From contig SCHM01000002.1 of NCBI GenBank assembly GCA_004123355.1, forward strand, positions 3,100,001 to 3,164,000: DNA of 64,000 nucleotides. Reading direction: 5' to 3'. This DNA is from Amphirosellinia nigrospora. Its lineage: Eukaryota > Ascomycota > Sordariomycetes > Xylariales > Xylariaceae. The translations under genes and the position numbers were made by a program. Below, in pieces: positions 23,190-34,914 of this stretch (position 1 is its first letter; every line of letters starts with the position of its first letter). The notes below the pieces were generated by a model. That model did no database searches, was not told where the DNA came from, and saw nothing but the letters and a program-made list of their open reading frames with translations.

Positions 23190-25026
23190 CTACCTCTCGT
23201 CGTCTTTCCAGCGTGTGCGGCCACTTTGCCGCTCATCGCCCGTATCGCTGCCAGCGCCGCCGGCGTATTTGCTCTCTTCTTTCTCCCATTCATGCCGCTC
23301 TGCTCTGGACCGAGCCAGGAAGGCCTTGGCGAATCGCCAAGCTTCTGTGTCTGCTAGGTTCCACGCCTCGGCGGCCTCTCGTAGCCGCACATCGCTCTCC
23401 AACGTGCTTTGACGTACCTCGCGAGCTTTTGCGAGAAGCTCAGGCTCACGAGCTAATTCGTTATCTTCGGGAATCGGCCCATCAGCAGGGTCATGTATCG
23501 GCTTAGGCCGGCGTTCAGGACCAGGAACTGGCGTCTCCGACTTGCCGTCATCGGTTATGTTCTTGGGAACGGCAAACCCAAACCACCAGTCAACATCTTC
23601 TAGTGGAGAATCCTCCTCCTCCGTTAGCCAGAGAGAACGAGATGTAGCATACTCCGCAGCTACAGTATCTTTGAAGGTAACGACCCGTGCTGACGCAGTA
23701 ATGCCTGTGCCAAGAACCTCCTGAAAGACGCGGTAGAGCCAACGGTCTCGTTGGGTCTCTCGCCGGAAATATGCAATATCGATATCACCTCGGAATGCAT
23801 CCAAAACTCGTAATGTGTACGGATGCGGGACTGTTCCAATCGTGTATAACTCTGTCTTGTTCCGGTAGCGAGCTGGTGTTGAGATTTTCATCGGAAATGA
23901 CGACACGCAAGGTGTACACTTAGGTAAATTCGGGGGCACGATGCAGGGATTGGTGAATCGTGGCAAGACGCAAGTCTCTTGGCCAACTCCACAGCCGGTT
24001 CGATTAAGGTTGTCATATGCGCAGGAAAGGCTTTGAGAACTGCAATCCCTTGGCTAAAATGGTCCTGCCAAGTATTTTGCAGATGATAGTTGATCAGAAC
24101 GTTTAAGCTCTGCAAACTCTGGGCGCGGTTGGCAAAGTTTCCCTCTGCTATCTTGGGATATATTCTTTCAATCGTTTTCCGATCATAATATGCAATGGCG
24201 TCATGAGAAGGATCAACCCGGAAATTGTCAGCAGACACAGCCGAAATCAGATCTTTAGCAGATTTCTTCTCTCGATTCTGAAGAGCTTCCGCCATGACTT
24301 TGGCTATCTTAGGCTTGGGGCCAGCGAACAGACCACCGCCAAGGTCCTCCCACCTCGTTAGCTCTGGGAATTCGCCTCTTCGTAAGAACGATAGTAGATG
24401 TTCCTGGCGTGGACCCATTGGAAAAGCTTGTAGTCTGCTAGTAGTCCGCCACCCATATTATCCCATGCGAGCCACCTCATGACATCCTTCTTGAGCGTCG
24501 GGTTCATCTCAGCACCCTGCATGACAGTGTATAGTGGGTTGTTCATAGCCTCTGCGGCGCTCAAGATGATAGGTCTAAAGCCTTGGGCCCACCAGGCTCG
24601 TCGCCAAGTCAAAAGGAGAGCACTCTCGGCCTCTTCGGTGGCGGCGTCCCGCTCGATCGTCGTGTCATAATAGCAGTAGATGGGGGTTCGGTCTTTCAGA
24701 GGCGGCAGAAGCGAGCGAATGTCGTCCATGGTCGTGACGGAAGAGAATGGGCTTCTCCAATTCCAATCAGAGTACCACGAGCTTCCTCCATACTGAGAAT
24801 TCTTCTGCTCTGGGGGCTTGTGCGATGCGGGCCGGAAGGGATTCAGCTTGTCTGTATATTTTGGTAACGTGAACTCGGTATATTTCGGTAAAGAAATCTT
24901 ATGGTCGGCGAGGGACTTGGAAAGAGTCGGGCCTGTCGGTATGGCGCTCGGCAACGTGAAGAAAAGCGTGAATAAGGCGAAGACGCCCAGGGCGATAAAG
25001 AGCGTGGATATTCGTCTGTAGGCCAT
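23190..25026 (-). CDS. Conserved fungal type II membrane protein, glycosyltransferase-like
   Basis: The start at 25026 gives MAYRRIST followed by a single hydrophobic segment (LFIALGVFALFTLFFTLP), a signal-anchor typical of Golgi type II enzymes. The lumenal part has DRTPIYCYYDTTIERD, LLTWRRAWWAQGFRPIILS, MNNPLYTVMQ, LKKDVMRWLAWDNMGGGLLADY and LLSFLRRGEFPELTRWEDLG. The WL.W..MGGGLLADY block resembles the nucleotide-sugar region of GT32-like enzymes; that resemblance is my inference and no classic DXD was pinned down. Later come HLQNTWQDHFSQGIAVLKAFP and a Cys-rich TCVLPRFTNPCIVPPNLPKC. The C-terminal 100 residues are charged helices. Two one-base losses (near 24428 in TTTTCC, and near 23972) split the frame. 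With them the length is about 612 residues. There are no introns. A further in-frame Met at 25074 exists but would put 16 polar residues before the anchor. Confidence 0.68.
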
Positions 25027-26482
25027 ATTTGTACAAGGGAGGGATGAATCCGAATGGCCGGCTGCAGTTGACACAAGTAACGGTACCTAGTCTAGCAAAT
25101 GTCGCGCTATGAATGCGTCTCGGGTTGACGATCAATATAAGTAACGGGGGATGATTTAACGAGAGGGAGAAAAATAAGTCTACTGTCGACAGACACTTAT
25201 TCTTGAAGCATACTTGAGTGGCCCGACAGACCAATATACACACGGTGTTCTGCCTCGAGCTCTAGCATGATGCCAACGCGCATCACGAACCTGGAAATGT
25301 AGAGTATCAACGATGGATGATAAAGCACCTTGCGTATGTCGTGCTGGGCAAGGGGCTGCGAGTGGGCGGGTTGGCGGGCAAGTGGGGTCCACGCCCCATC
25401 AAAAGCCATTTAAGGATAATTTTAAGGTTGCCGTCACGTCGGATTATGCAGGGTCCGCCCTAGCTAATCCCCACTCTACCTAAGGTACCTACAGGTACTT
25501 GCATATTCACTTGGAAGTTCAGTACCCAACCTTCACCTTATTGCTCCATTTGCAAGGCTCAAGAATCAGTTGAATTTCCTCACGAGGTATAGAAGTGGAT
25601 TCAAGCGTGTCGAACTGAAATTCAACGTTGCCGAGATATAAAATCCCTCGACGAGTACGTTTATCTTCCACCACTTACACACCTACCCATGTCTTGAAGT
25701 CATCTGAACACCATTTGCTCTACAAGAGAACCTATAAGACGTGAATGCCTGGGAGAGGAAGAAGAAATTACTAACAACCTACTCTGGTATTCAAGCTTAG
25801 AAGCGTGAGTTGGTTAATAGGAACTCATTTTTTAGCCCAGCTGTGGAGTTGTGGGACCGGACATTTGTATCTAGGTAGCTTAAGAAGAACTAAACGTACA
25901 ATATACGATAGGGCAGCTTCATGTTGATCCTGAATATTCCCTCTTCCTAAACGCCTTCCCCCTTAATTAAACGTTACCTTAGATCCGCGCCAGCAGCGAG
26001 GAAAAGAACAAGCTGTACCTTCTGGGAGGGGCAAGGTAATACCTAAGGTATACAAAGTCCTTGCCAGATCACCTGCCCATGTATGGATGTTTAGGAAACA
26101 GCTATATCGGAATATGAATGCAGGGGCAGGAAGCCGGATTCTATGGAAGTCGACGAAAACAAAGTATCTCTAGGGAGTGAAGAAGCAACCTTGGGACCTT
26201 CCTATGCAATCAGTTGCTATCTAGTGGCTTCCCCTTTAGACATGGAAATGGGTGCCAGGCCTTGACCTATTGACCTATTTCCAAGTTGTGACTTCCAGCT
26301 ATTACAAATTCCAAGACTGAGAGACATAGAAGACAAAACTACCAACGAGCTGCTCATATTCTAGCTCCTCTCCCTTCTCTTTTCTTCCATCCACACAATC
26401 AGCATACGTAGCCCAATTTTGCCCGCTCAACTGTGCAATCCACATACTTCAACAATAATTATCAGTTCTCATTTCAATAGTC
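25027..26482. promoter_or_regulatory. Divergent intergenic region
   Basis: About 1.45 kb lie between divergent genes. It includes CTACCTAAGGTACCTACAGGTAC at about 25477-25500, another copy of the recurrent palindromic motif. The last 100 bases before the downstream start are C/T-rich, as in a fungal leader. No gene is supported. Confidence 0.35.
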
Positions 26483-28668
26483 ATGGAACCAACAAGCCCA
26501 GAAAATCCAGACATGGAGAATACGGAAACAAACCGTGATGTCGGCCTTGACGCCTATAATAAGTTGTTTGATCAAATATTCGGCGCGAGCGTCTGTGCCT
26601 GGATTGAGACGCGGCCCGACAAGAAAGAGATTTACCAAGACCTCTACCACAATGCTCTAGCCAAGATCAGTGAAAGACAATCAACCCAGGGACAGGGAAA
26701 TGAAAGTCTCCTTCTGTCAGTCGTCTACAGGTATTCTCCTCGAGGAGGATCACAGTACCCCAGATCCAAAACCCCCTTGCGAGTACATGGTACCATACAA
26801 CAACTTTGAACCACAACCTGCCGGCATAGGCGCATGGGCTATCATGTTCATGGACGAGGAGGAGATGCGCCACACAGCACCGGATTTAAAGCTGCTGGAC
26901 AAGGAAACAGTGCGTAATTCTCGGAGTTATTTTCTTCCTGTTTTGGCAGCTTTTCGCGCACGACGTTTCCTTTTGGGACGTGATGATGTCTCGAAGCTTC
27001 TGACAACCTCACAATTCACGCTTTAAACACCAATAACTGACTTCGAGTGTTGTAGTCCGAACGGTTACTAAGAATCACCCAATGTCTCAACCCGACCTTC
27101 ATATGTCGTAACGTTGAAAATATCTTGAGAGCAGCTACAACAATAGAAACTCTTCCAGATATGAGAAGCGCAGAGAATTTAGTTCGAGCGTGGAACAGCA
27201 CAGAACCGCCCGACGGGGGAAAAGTCCCAACTGGATGAACAGTGTGATCAAGACTTTAGCGGCTGTCTCCTGCTCCAGCCACTTCAGTCAATTAGAAGAG
27301 GCGATAGTCCGTGACTAGTACTTAGGGGACTCTAATGGTATGAGTGAGGAACTCGAAAACTGTGCCTGCGCCATTTTCGCCAAGCTAGACTATGGGAGTC
27401 GGTATGAAAACAGATCTACTGAAGAGCACTGGCGCATGGTGAAGAACCTGGGCAAACAAATGTCTTTATTGGCCAGAAACCTAGGAGGGGCGGGATTTCT
27501 CATCCTTTTCCCATTCCGCCGGCTCGAGGTTTTGTTGGGGAGACGGCTCATACACTTCCACTCATCAGACGCCATATGGAAGGTGCTGGGTGACCTTATT
27601 CACTCAACGGAAATGGGGAATTTCTTCAGGTCAATGGCGAAGAGTATCGGAATACCTCTTATTAATATGTGTTATGGTGAACGTGGTCCCTCGCAGGATG
27701 AAATCTTCAAACGCATTAACAGCCTATTCCAAGCGTATTCTTTACCAACAGTCTTGTGGCACGGACCTCGATTGTCAAAACAAACATTCAAAGAATACCC
27801 CGTCAGCGCGCCTTTCGCGTTCTGTGGTAATCTTGAGATAAGACATCTAGCGCCTGATCTTTCGCTGTCGCCATTATCGCTACTCCAATTTGTCGGGGGG
27901 CGTTTAAGACCGCAAGTAGTCGAACACCTGATTCGACAACAGCTTCCACGCGAATGGGCAGTCTTCGGAAGCGAAGACATTTCCTATCCTGCAACCAAAG
28001 AAGTTCTACTTGATGATCACCGGGGAATAATGATTCCATTATTTATTGATAATGGATGGACACTTGTCTGCTACACGAACCCAGATCAATCGAAAGGCGA
28101 CTATCTCCTCAAGTTCGTCAACCCTACGTGGAGCTATGAAAGGTATCTTGAAGCGTCGAGACTAATTGCGGCTTGGATCCCAATGAGTGCCCCGTGGGTT
28201 CCTCCGCAACTTAAATGGCAATCTCTCCACCCAATGGACAACCGATACACATCTGAAGCCGACAGTGCCATTCATATCATCATCGATGCCATCGCCATAG
28301 CCAAAACAGGCAAACGAGAATCCAGGACATTGAACGGGCGGGTCTACAAAGGCCTGAGAATCAAATACTTCGTAGATCTGCTCAACCAATTACAGGAAAC
28401 GGTAAACAAGGATGCGATGAAAAATATTCAGAAGAATATTCAGGAGAATACTCAGAAGAATACTGGCGTGGAAAACGACAACATTATCAGGTTCGCGACT
28501 CCGGACGACACTCATATGGAAAACGGGAGCATTGCCGGGTACATGGACAACGAGAGCATTGCCGGGCCCGCGACTCAGAGGGACACTCACATGGAAAACG
28601 GGAGCATTGCCGGGCCCGCGACTCAGAAGGATACTCATATGGAAAACGGGAGCATACCGGGTGCGTGA
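26483..28668 (+). CDS. Uncharacterised protein with possible Ulp1-like (C48) fold and repeat tail
   Basis: I do not recognise a named family. The N-terminal part (26483 to about 26910) reads MEPTSPENPDMENTETNRD and later GIGAWAIMFMDEEEMRHTAPDL. An intron (26911-27055, GTGCGT...TGTAG) is followed by helical sequence, and the main block starts near 27340. From about 27850, the order LSPLSLLQFVGGRLRPQVVEHLI, then GIMIPLFIDNGWTLVCYTNP and DYLLKFVNP, then DSAIHIIIDAIAIA mimics the secondary-structure order of Ulp1 peptidases. The expected catalytic His is Gly (NGW) and the DCG cysteine is replaced (DSA), so it would be inactive. This is inference. The tail holds an Asn/Gln-rich repeat and four 16-residue repeats. 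Several frame breaks and an in-frame TAG at 27316 occur, so it could be two genes or partly decayed. Confidence 0.5.
28516..28660 (+). repeat. In-frame 48-bp coding minisatellite
   Basis: Units start at 28516, 28543, 28591 and 28639. The last three are spaced exactly 48 bases apart, while the first is a shortened 27-base unit. Each encodes a form of M(E/D)N(G/E)SIAGPATQ(R/K)DTH. The phase is kept, so copy-number change would alter the length of the acidic tail without shifting frame. Confidence 0.9.
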
Positions 28669-29228
28669 CTAGAAGATTTCTGTGACCAAATGTCAGGACT
28701 GGGGGTAGGGGTTGGTCTTCATCGATGAATTTGATTAGAAAGCCGGGCCTTGTGTATCTTTGAGTCGGTCCTCTAAAGCGTTGCCAATGGACAAAACTCA
28801 CTTCAAGGTAGCTTCGATCAAGCTACTTCACGCAAGAAGTTCGAATTAGATAGATTTGAAGGTAGCTTTGACAGAATGATTAACTAGCGATGCGTTCGCG
28901 CTATGCAAATATGAAGACCTACCGTAAGGTTGATCAATCAGTAATTTGTGCCCTGGTATAACATCTTTCATGTTCATGACAAAAAACAATAGGCACACCA
29001 ATTACGAACGAGCCATAGTAGCATAGTTGACGTTTACTTTATTGCTGTACAATGGGTTGACGCGGGATGTACTTAGGGATCCCGACATCCTTCGTATCTA
29101 TGGCAGAGACATAGCGATTCTATGAGCCCCATCTAAGTTCTCATCTATTACGCAGTGGGCATTTATATGATAGCCTCCAAGAATGCCAGCAACTAGACCG
29201 AATCTCTTTGCAGTCCTCTCCCATCACT
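28669..29228. other. Convergent intergenic region
   Basis: This holds the 3' flanks of two convergent genes. It contains two related stretches reading CAAGGTAGCTTCGATCAAGCT and GAAGGTAGCTTTGACAGAATG at about 28804 and 28858, a short imperfect direct repeat. No gene was found. Confidence 0.35.
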
Positions 29229-31256
29229 TCACTTCTTGATGGACTTCAGTAACGGCGCAATACGAGAGCGTTTACTCAGGCCGACTCTGTACGTGGGTTT
29301 CGACTGCGAAGCAGCCAGCTTGGGGTCTCTTTCGATTGCATTTTGGGAGCCGGCGTCTCCTCCTCGTTGGATCCCGCTCTCGATTTCGCGGGCGTCTCTC
29401 CCTGGCAGCAACAGGCTTAGACGGGCTCCCTAGATTGCTGTCTACTTCGTTGAGCGGCATCTTGTCATCCTCCGACTCTGTGTCTTCAACTTCCTCGGCG
29501 AACTTGCCCTTTTTCCTTTTGGTCTTTTGCTTACTATTCACTTGTTCTCTTGAAACTGCAACGGATACATCCGTAACATCATCCTTCTGAGGTGAGTCTG
29601 TTATCGGTGGCTCATCAACTATGGGCTGCTCAGGTAACATTTCTTCGGCCGCCTTCGAAGGCCCAGACTTGCGTGGACGTCCTCGCCGCTTCTTTGGTTT
29701 TTCTGATGAAGGTTCCGCTTCAGAGGCTTTTTCAGGTGAGACAGATTTCTGATTCGAGTTCGAGTCCTCATTTATTTTTGTTTTTATTGGGGTAATTTCA
29801 GTGGTGTGCTGTTTCTTTTTCCGCCCGCGCTTCTTAAGCGGAACCTCAGGCTGCGGTTCTAAGGGGGCCAGTAGCTCGGGAGGGTCCTGCGTCGGCATGA
29901 GTTCTTCGCCTGGCATGTTCTCGAGATCTATTTTGCTCCCGATGTCCGAGAAGCCAGCAGCCTGCGCCGACCTTGGTTTGGTGGCTCTTGGCTTGTAAGA
30001 ATCCTGGGGCGCGTCGATATCATCACCATCCCACATATCATCTCGACCTAGTTCATCATCTTCAACAACTTGTGTAACTCTCTTCTTTCCCTTGGCAACA
30101 GGTGTTTGACTTTGAGCCCTGGTTGGAGATTGGCGGTTCTTATCTGGTATAGGCGTTTCTTTTCCCGGATCGGCAATAGGGCTCCTCTCGGCAGGTACAT
30201 CAAAGCCTTCGGTAATGATATCTGGGGAAGAACTCATCTAAGGTTCCAGTCAATGTCTGAACAGAGTTTACAGTCAGCAGTAGTATATGCTCACATTTAT
30301 GGTTACGCCCTGTTGGGGGCTCGAGGGCGGTGCAGGAAGCTCTTCCCAAGGTAGAGGTGGGACGGGCGAATACCCGCTCGGTGTCGAATAAGGTATGGTC
30401 GTAGCGCAGCTTGATTTCTGATGCGGCAAGGAATCGGGAAGCCCCCCGTAACCATTCATAGACACATTTACTCTCTGATACTCGAGCTTTTGCATGGTTG
30501 TGAGATTGCTCTGAGCAATGTAAAATTTTGTCGCATCCGGCAGAGGAGAGTCATGGTGGAATATCTTGGTTCTCTTCGCGGCGGGCAATGGCGGGGAATC
30601 CGTTCTTGGACCTATCCCTAGTTGATAGTCGACACTGACATCCTCCGATGGTGGTCTCGGGGTCGTCTCTTCGGCTGCGAACATCTCAGTAGGGGCAGGG
30701 CTCGAGAGTGGCTTCGATCGTCCCTTTTTCATTTTACCAAACGCATTTCCGTGCTTATCGCGGATTTAGTGCTCTGTGGTGCGGCTGCATCGCCAGGACT
30801 GCTTGGAATCTCCCACACCTCGTTCATGCTCTTGCGAGGTGTTGTAATATTGGATGCGTCATCGTTGAAGAGCGTCATATGATTCCGAGGCCTACTCAAG
30901 ACCATTGGTGACGTCACGTCGGTGCCAGAGGATGCATGTACCCTCCTTCTGTTTTTTTTGGAGGGGAGCGAAACATCACCGCTGCTAGCGCTCGCCCTCT
31001 GACTTTGACGGACGATGTTTTCTATGAGATGTGATTGTTGCACTGCTAAATACTGCTGGCTGCCGTATATATTTGCGAAGAATGAAGGATCCGTCACGTC
31101 TGATAACTGCTTGTCGTTGTCATAATTTGAGAGCTGTCTCTGTGGGCTGAGCGGTTCAGGTTCAGGCCGGTCAAGATCGCCTCCTAGGTCAGGAAGGGAG
31201 ACATCATCTCCTTCGTCTTCGTCTTCGGAATCTGCGATGACCTTGCGCCGAGGCAT
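29229..31256 (-). CDS. AT-hook DNA-binding protein
   Basis: The start is placed at MPRRKVIADSEDEDE (31256), an acidic beginning typical of nuclear proteins. The chain is low in hydrophobic residues and looks disordered. AT-hook-like cores are visible: KKRRGRPRKSG (a canonical GRP core) and KKRGRKKKQH. These bind the minor groove of AT-rich DNA. The C-terminus in a third frame reads YRVGLSKRSRIAPLLKSIKK, which looks conserved. One intron at 30238-30294 (GTGAGC...CTTAG) joins VTIN to MSSSPDII. Frame breaks occur near 30740 (T run) and two near 29400. The gene lies directly downstream of a bromodomain gene on the same strand, so a chromatin role is plausible. No further family is recognised. Confidence 0.72.
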
Positions 31257-31903
31257 TTGAACATATCGGCGCAAATCGAGTGGCTTGTCTGTGGATAAAT
31301 ATGAATATGATTTACACGCGACGCGTCTCCACTCGTAAAACTTGAATCGCGAAGAGTCCAAACTAGAGTCTACAGAACAATGGGCATGTAGACCGAGAAC
31401 AATGCCTCTAAAGGCACGTGGGTTTCTGATATGGCCGTCGAGAAAAAGGACTGAAGCTGTTCTCGACGTGACGCTTCATGGAGTTGGATGATGGGTTCAA
31501 TGAGACCAGCTGAGTACTACTTGTACATACCTAACCTACTGGAGGTACGTACCGAGATAAGTAGTACCTAGTTGGAGCATTGATGACCCCTCGTACCCCA
31601 CAAATGAATGGAGACCCTTGTCCCGCTAGGCTAGCCTTCCCCAGAAGGTATCCAAGGTTGCAGCGATTGCCAGGGATACAATGCAAGGTATGATATTCAT
31701 ACGAGATACTATGTACGTTTCATAACATGCTTTGTGTTGACAAGCGCGAAGTTACCTCCATATTTCCTGGAGTACCAGTGGTATTGCTTTCAATGGTGTT
31801 TTAACAAATATACAATAGAGTCAGTTGCTGCTTGCTGATCAACGATGGCACACCTAACTCGTTGCGTCGACGAGAGACGGCTAATATGTGATAGGAGGTG
31901 CTC
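31257..31903. promoter_or_regulatory. Intergenic region between two tandem minus-strand chromatin genes
   Basis: This contains the AT-hook gene promoter and the bromodomain gene 3' flank. A cluster of the recurrent motif (CCTAACCTACTGGAGGTACGTACC and AGTACCTAGT) lies at about 31528-31572. There is no coding potential. Confidence 0.35.
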
Positions 31904-34900
31904 CTAACCTCGAATCCTTCGTCTTTTCGCATCCCCTGCTTGCTCCTCGCCACCATCATCTTCCACAGGATTTAATTCACCAACAGCAGCGCTCACACTA
32001 CGGCTACCCGACCCAATGGCCTGAGCTCGAGGCACCACCTCGTTACGGAGATCTCCCAGCAGCTTTTCCACCTCGGCAAACATATTCCGCGTCTCTTTCA
32101 CCACCCCGTTCTCGTCAAATTCATACCCCCGGAGGTCCTCACCTTCTTCTGAATTCGACTGATAGCTTCTGAGGAATGATGGTCCAAGGCCCCGCTGCGG
32201 ATCGGGATTGTACATGATAGCATTGGCGAACATGTGGATCAGTTCCCGTTCAAGCTGCGCGATGTTGATAATACCTCGCGGTGGCACTAGATCGATGGAG
32301 ATAGGAAGCCAGACAGCGGGTGAGTTGGGCTCGACGTCAGGCATGTTTGCTACAGTGGCAGCAGCAGCTTTCGACCCTGCTGTAATGGCTTTTTGTATGC
32401 CTTTCAGATCTTGAGGGCGAAGTATGATCTCGTAATAGCCCGGCGCGAGTCGAGGCTTGATGGGATTTGCAAACATGTTGGCGTACCGATGCCCGATAAT
32501 TTGATCGAGAGCTGTCATGCTAATCTTATGAAAAGCACGGGTCCAGAGTACATGGTCGCAGGCGTCGGTGGACCACGATTTGGAGGACTGTCCTGCCGCT
32601 TACGTTTATTCGAGTGAGCATTCATCATCGGCGACGTACGACTCTGTGGTGTCTCGTTGGCGGCGGTGTCCACGGCCTCCTGGAGCGTCTTTGGTGTAGC
32701 CTCTTCATTCTTAATGCTGGGGCCGGGCAGATCTGGCTCAGGTGGAACCTCTGCGTTTTCTGAAGGGGTTTCTACTTTGTGTGCAACTCGCGATAGACGA
32801 CCTCGTGATTTAGACATGTCTGGTTTCGTGCCTGATTTGCTATTATCCCTTGTCCGTGCTCATTGACACCTTGGGAAGCTGAGCTGGCTGCGTGGGCGGA
32901 CTAAGAGGCTCGAAAGCGGGACTTTCAATTGGAAAATAACTTTCTGCATTGTTAACGCGGGGGGTAGATGGGGTTGGCGTTGATGTCCATTTAGTGCCGT
33001 GGCCTCTGATAACAAACAGGGGATCATTAACAGTCGACGGTGTCTGAGCTTGAGAAATGTAAGGTGGTCGGGGTTGAAACAGGAGTTTGAACAGGTAATG
33101 GAGGCCTTTGAATAACATCAGAACTACCTGGAGGTTTAGCATACTGATTGTATTGAGCGCCGTAGGATCGCGGGAAACTCTTAGAATGCTGAGACTGAGA
33201 TGGAGTAGTCGGAGCGGACAGCTGTTGAGGATGTTGTGAGCGGGGATGAGATGGTGTTTGGGGATGACGGATTGAAGTAGACAATTGAGGGGGTTGTATC
33301 GTTTTTGCTGGCGGCTTAACTGCTGAAATAGCAGGATGTGTAGCTGCCAATACAGAAGGGGGCCGAACGGGAGTCGACGTTGGTAAAACTGGAGTTGGAT
33401 GTCCGTACGTACTCCGCGGAACATTAGAGGTGGGCGATGCAATGACCGGTGTAAGGTGGCCGCTGGTGCGGGCCGTGCTGCCCGGTCCCATCAGGTGCGG
33501 CGTTTACAGGAAGTGATTGTAAGGGGGGTGGGATTTGACCAGTGTTCTGCGGAGGCAGGAGTACCGACGGAGATGGCGCACCGGTACCTGGTGTTGGGAA
33601 TCGAGGTTGCGCAACATTCTGCCCTGGGGTATGTCTACTTTGAGCATAGTTTGGCGTGTGTTGAGGCATATGCTGAGGTGTATGCTGAGGCGCATGTTGA
33701 GTTGCTTGAGGAACACTGGGTGGAACATGAGGGGATAACCTGGGGCCTAGATGTCCCTGAGGGAAAGGGAAGGCGTGCGAGGGTACCGGCGTTTGATGGT
33801 CGGGTGATGGGGAGGTTGGTAAACGGTTCCCATTTAGGGCGGGTGCTTGTGCTTGGCCTTGCTGGCTTGGTACAGGACTTTTGTCTTGGGAGATTCTCAA
33901 GCCGTTGTGCACTATCTGGATGTGCAATTGCGTAACCGGGACGAGGTCCATAACCTTGGGCCATTTGTGGATGCTGAAGAACAGTGTTGTGCTGTTGGGC
34001 GTGCGAGCGGTTCGGGCGGTGGTCGTCCATCTGGCGCAAAGTGCCGTTGCTCGTTGGTGAGCGTATTGCTGGTGATGGCGTAGTACTGCTGTTGTTGATG
34101 TCGCTGGTATTAGGGAAAGGACTTGGTTGTAAAGGTCTCTTCTCAGGAAATGGCTGAGGCGGCGGTGCTGGGGGCAACCGGGTCGGAGGAGTAGAAGCAG
34201 GCGGAGCTTCGACTCGCTTCGTCGTTCTTGTATCTTAGGCTGGACCGGTATTGGAGACTGAACTGGAGCTGGAGGTTGAACCGACGCTGGAGCCTGGACC
34301 TGCTGTGTCGGTGCTGATACTGGCATTGAAGTTGTATTTGTATCGGCGTTGTGTAGGTGTGGGCGTCATATGGCCCTGTGCTTTAGCTGGTCGTACATCA
34401 TCCCCAGAAGGACCCTTATTAGTACAGCAGTAGCATTATCACACGCCGTTCTTGTTTTATCCTCTCGTCCCACTCGCCCCGTTCAATCTCGTCAATCTCG
34501 CGCTCTATCTCTTGTACAACTGCTCATCCTAACCTGCCGAACTATTCCTCTCGGAATGGGCGTACACGATCGACGAGTATAGGAAGTTTCTCGGGTTCAT
34601 GGGCTTCTTTCAGTGTTGGAGCGGGGGGGCCTGAAGCTTCCGCTTCTTGGATGTCGTGATAGGCCATTAACCCCCTCTCAGCAGCTGCCCCTGCTTCGTG
34701 CCTCTTCTTCACTTAGATCTGGAGGGCGACCTGCTGGGAGAGCATCGGGCGTTAGCGCCAGCATCATACCCTTCCTGCTCTGAGAGTAGATCGTTGCTTC
34801 GGAGTCTTGGGCGATGCGATCAAAACTGTCATTGATGAAGCCGTATTTGCTGAGTAGTTGGAAGAGGAAAAGCGATTCAAGTAACGTGTAGGCTGTCGGC

Positions 34901-34914
34901 CTCGTATTATTCAT
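31904..34914 (-). CDS. BRD8/Bdc1-like bromodomain protein (candidate NuA4 subunit)
   Basis: The N-terminus (MNNTRPTAYTLLESLFLFQLL, then SKYGFINDSFDRIA) matches the helical start seen in fungal BRD8-like proteins. It is followed by an acidic coiled segment (EIEREIDEIERGEWDERIKQE). A very long Pro/Gln/Ser-rich linker spans roughly 33000-34300. The C-terminal domain is a bromodomain: MTALDQIIGHRYANMFANPI, then YYEIILRPQDLKGIQKAI, and ERELIHMFANAIMYNPDP, where the Asn of MYNP is the acetyl-lysine contact. Basic KRKRQ and KRRRIRG stretches look nuclear. S. pombe Bdc1 and human BRD8 are NuA4/TIP60 subunits, so the same role is inferred. The frame is broken many times, mostly in the linker, so exon and intron limits there are uncertain. 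The bromodomain itself is intact. Confidence 0.75.

Noticed and set aside
29229-34914. Several separate Pro-rich genes on both strands inside the bromodomain locus
   Set aside because: All open frames are explained by one Pro/Gln-rich linker read in shifted frames or on the opposite strand.
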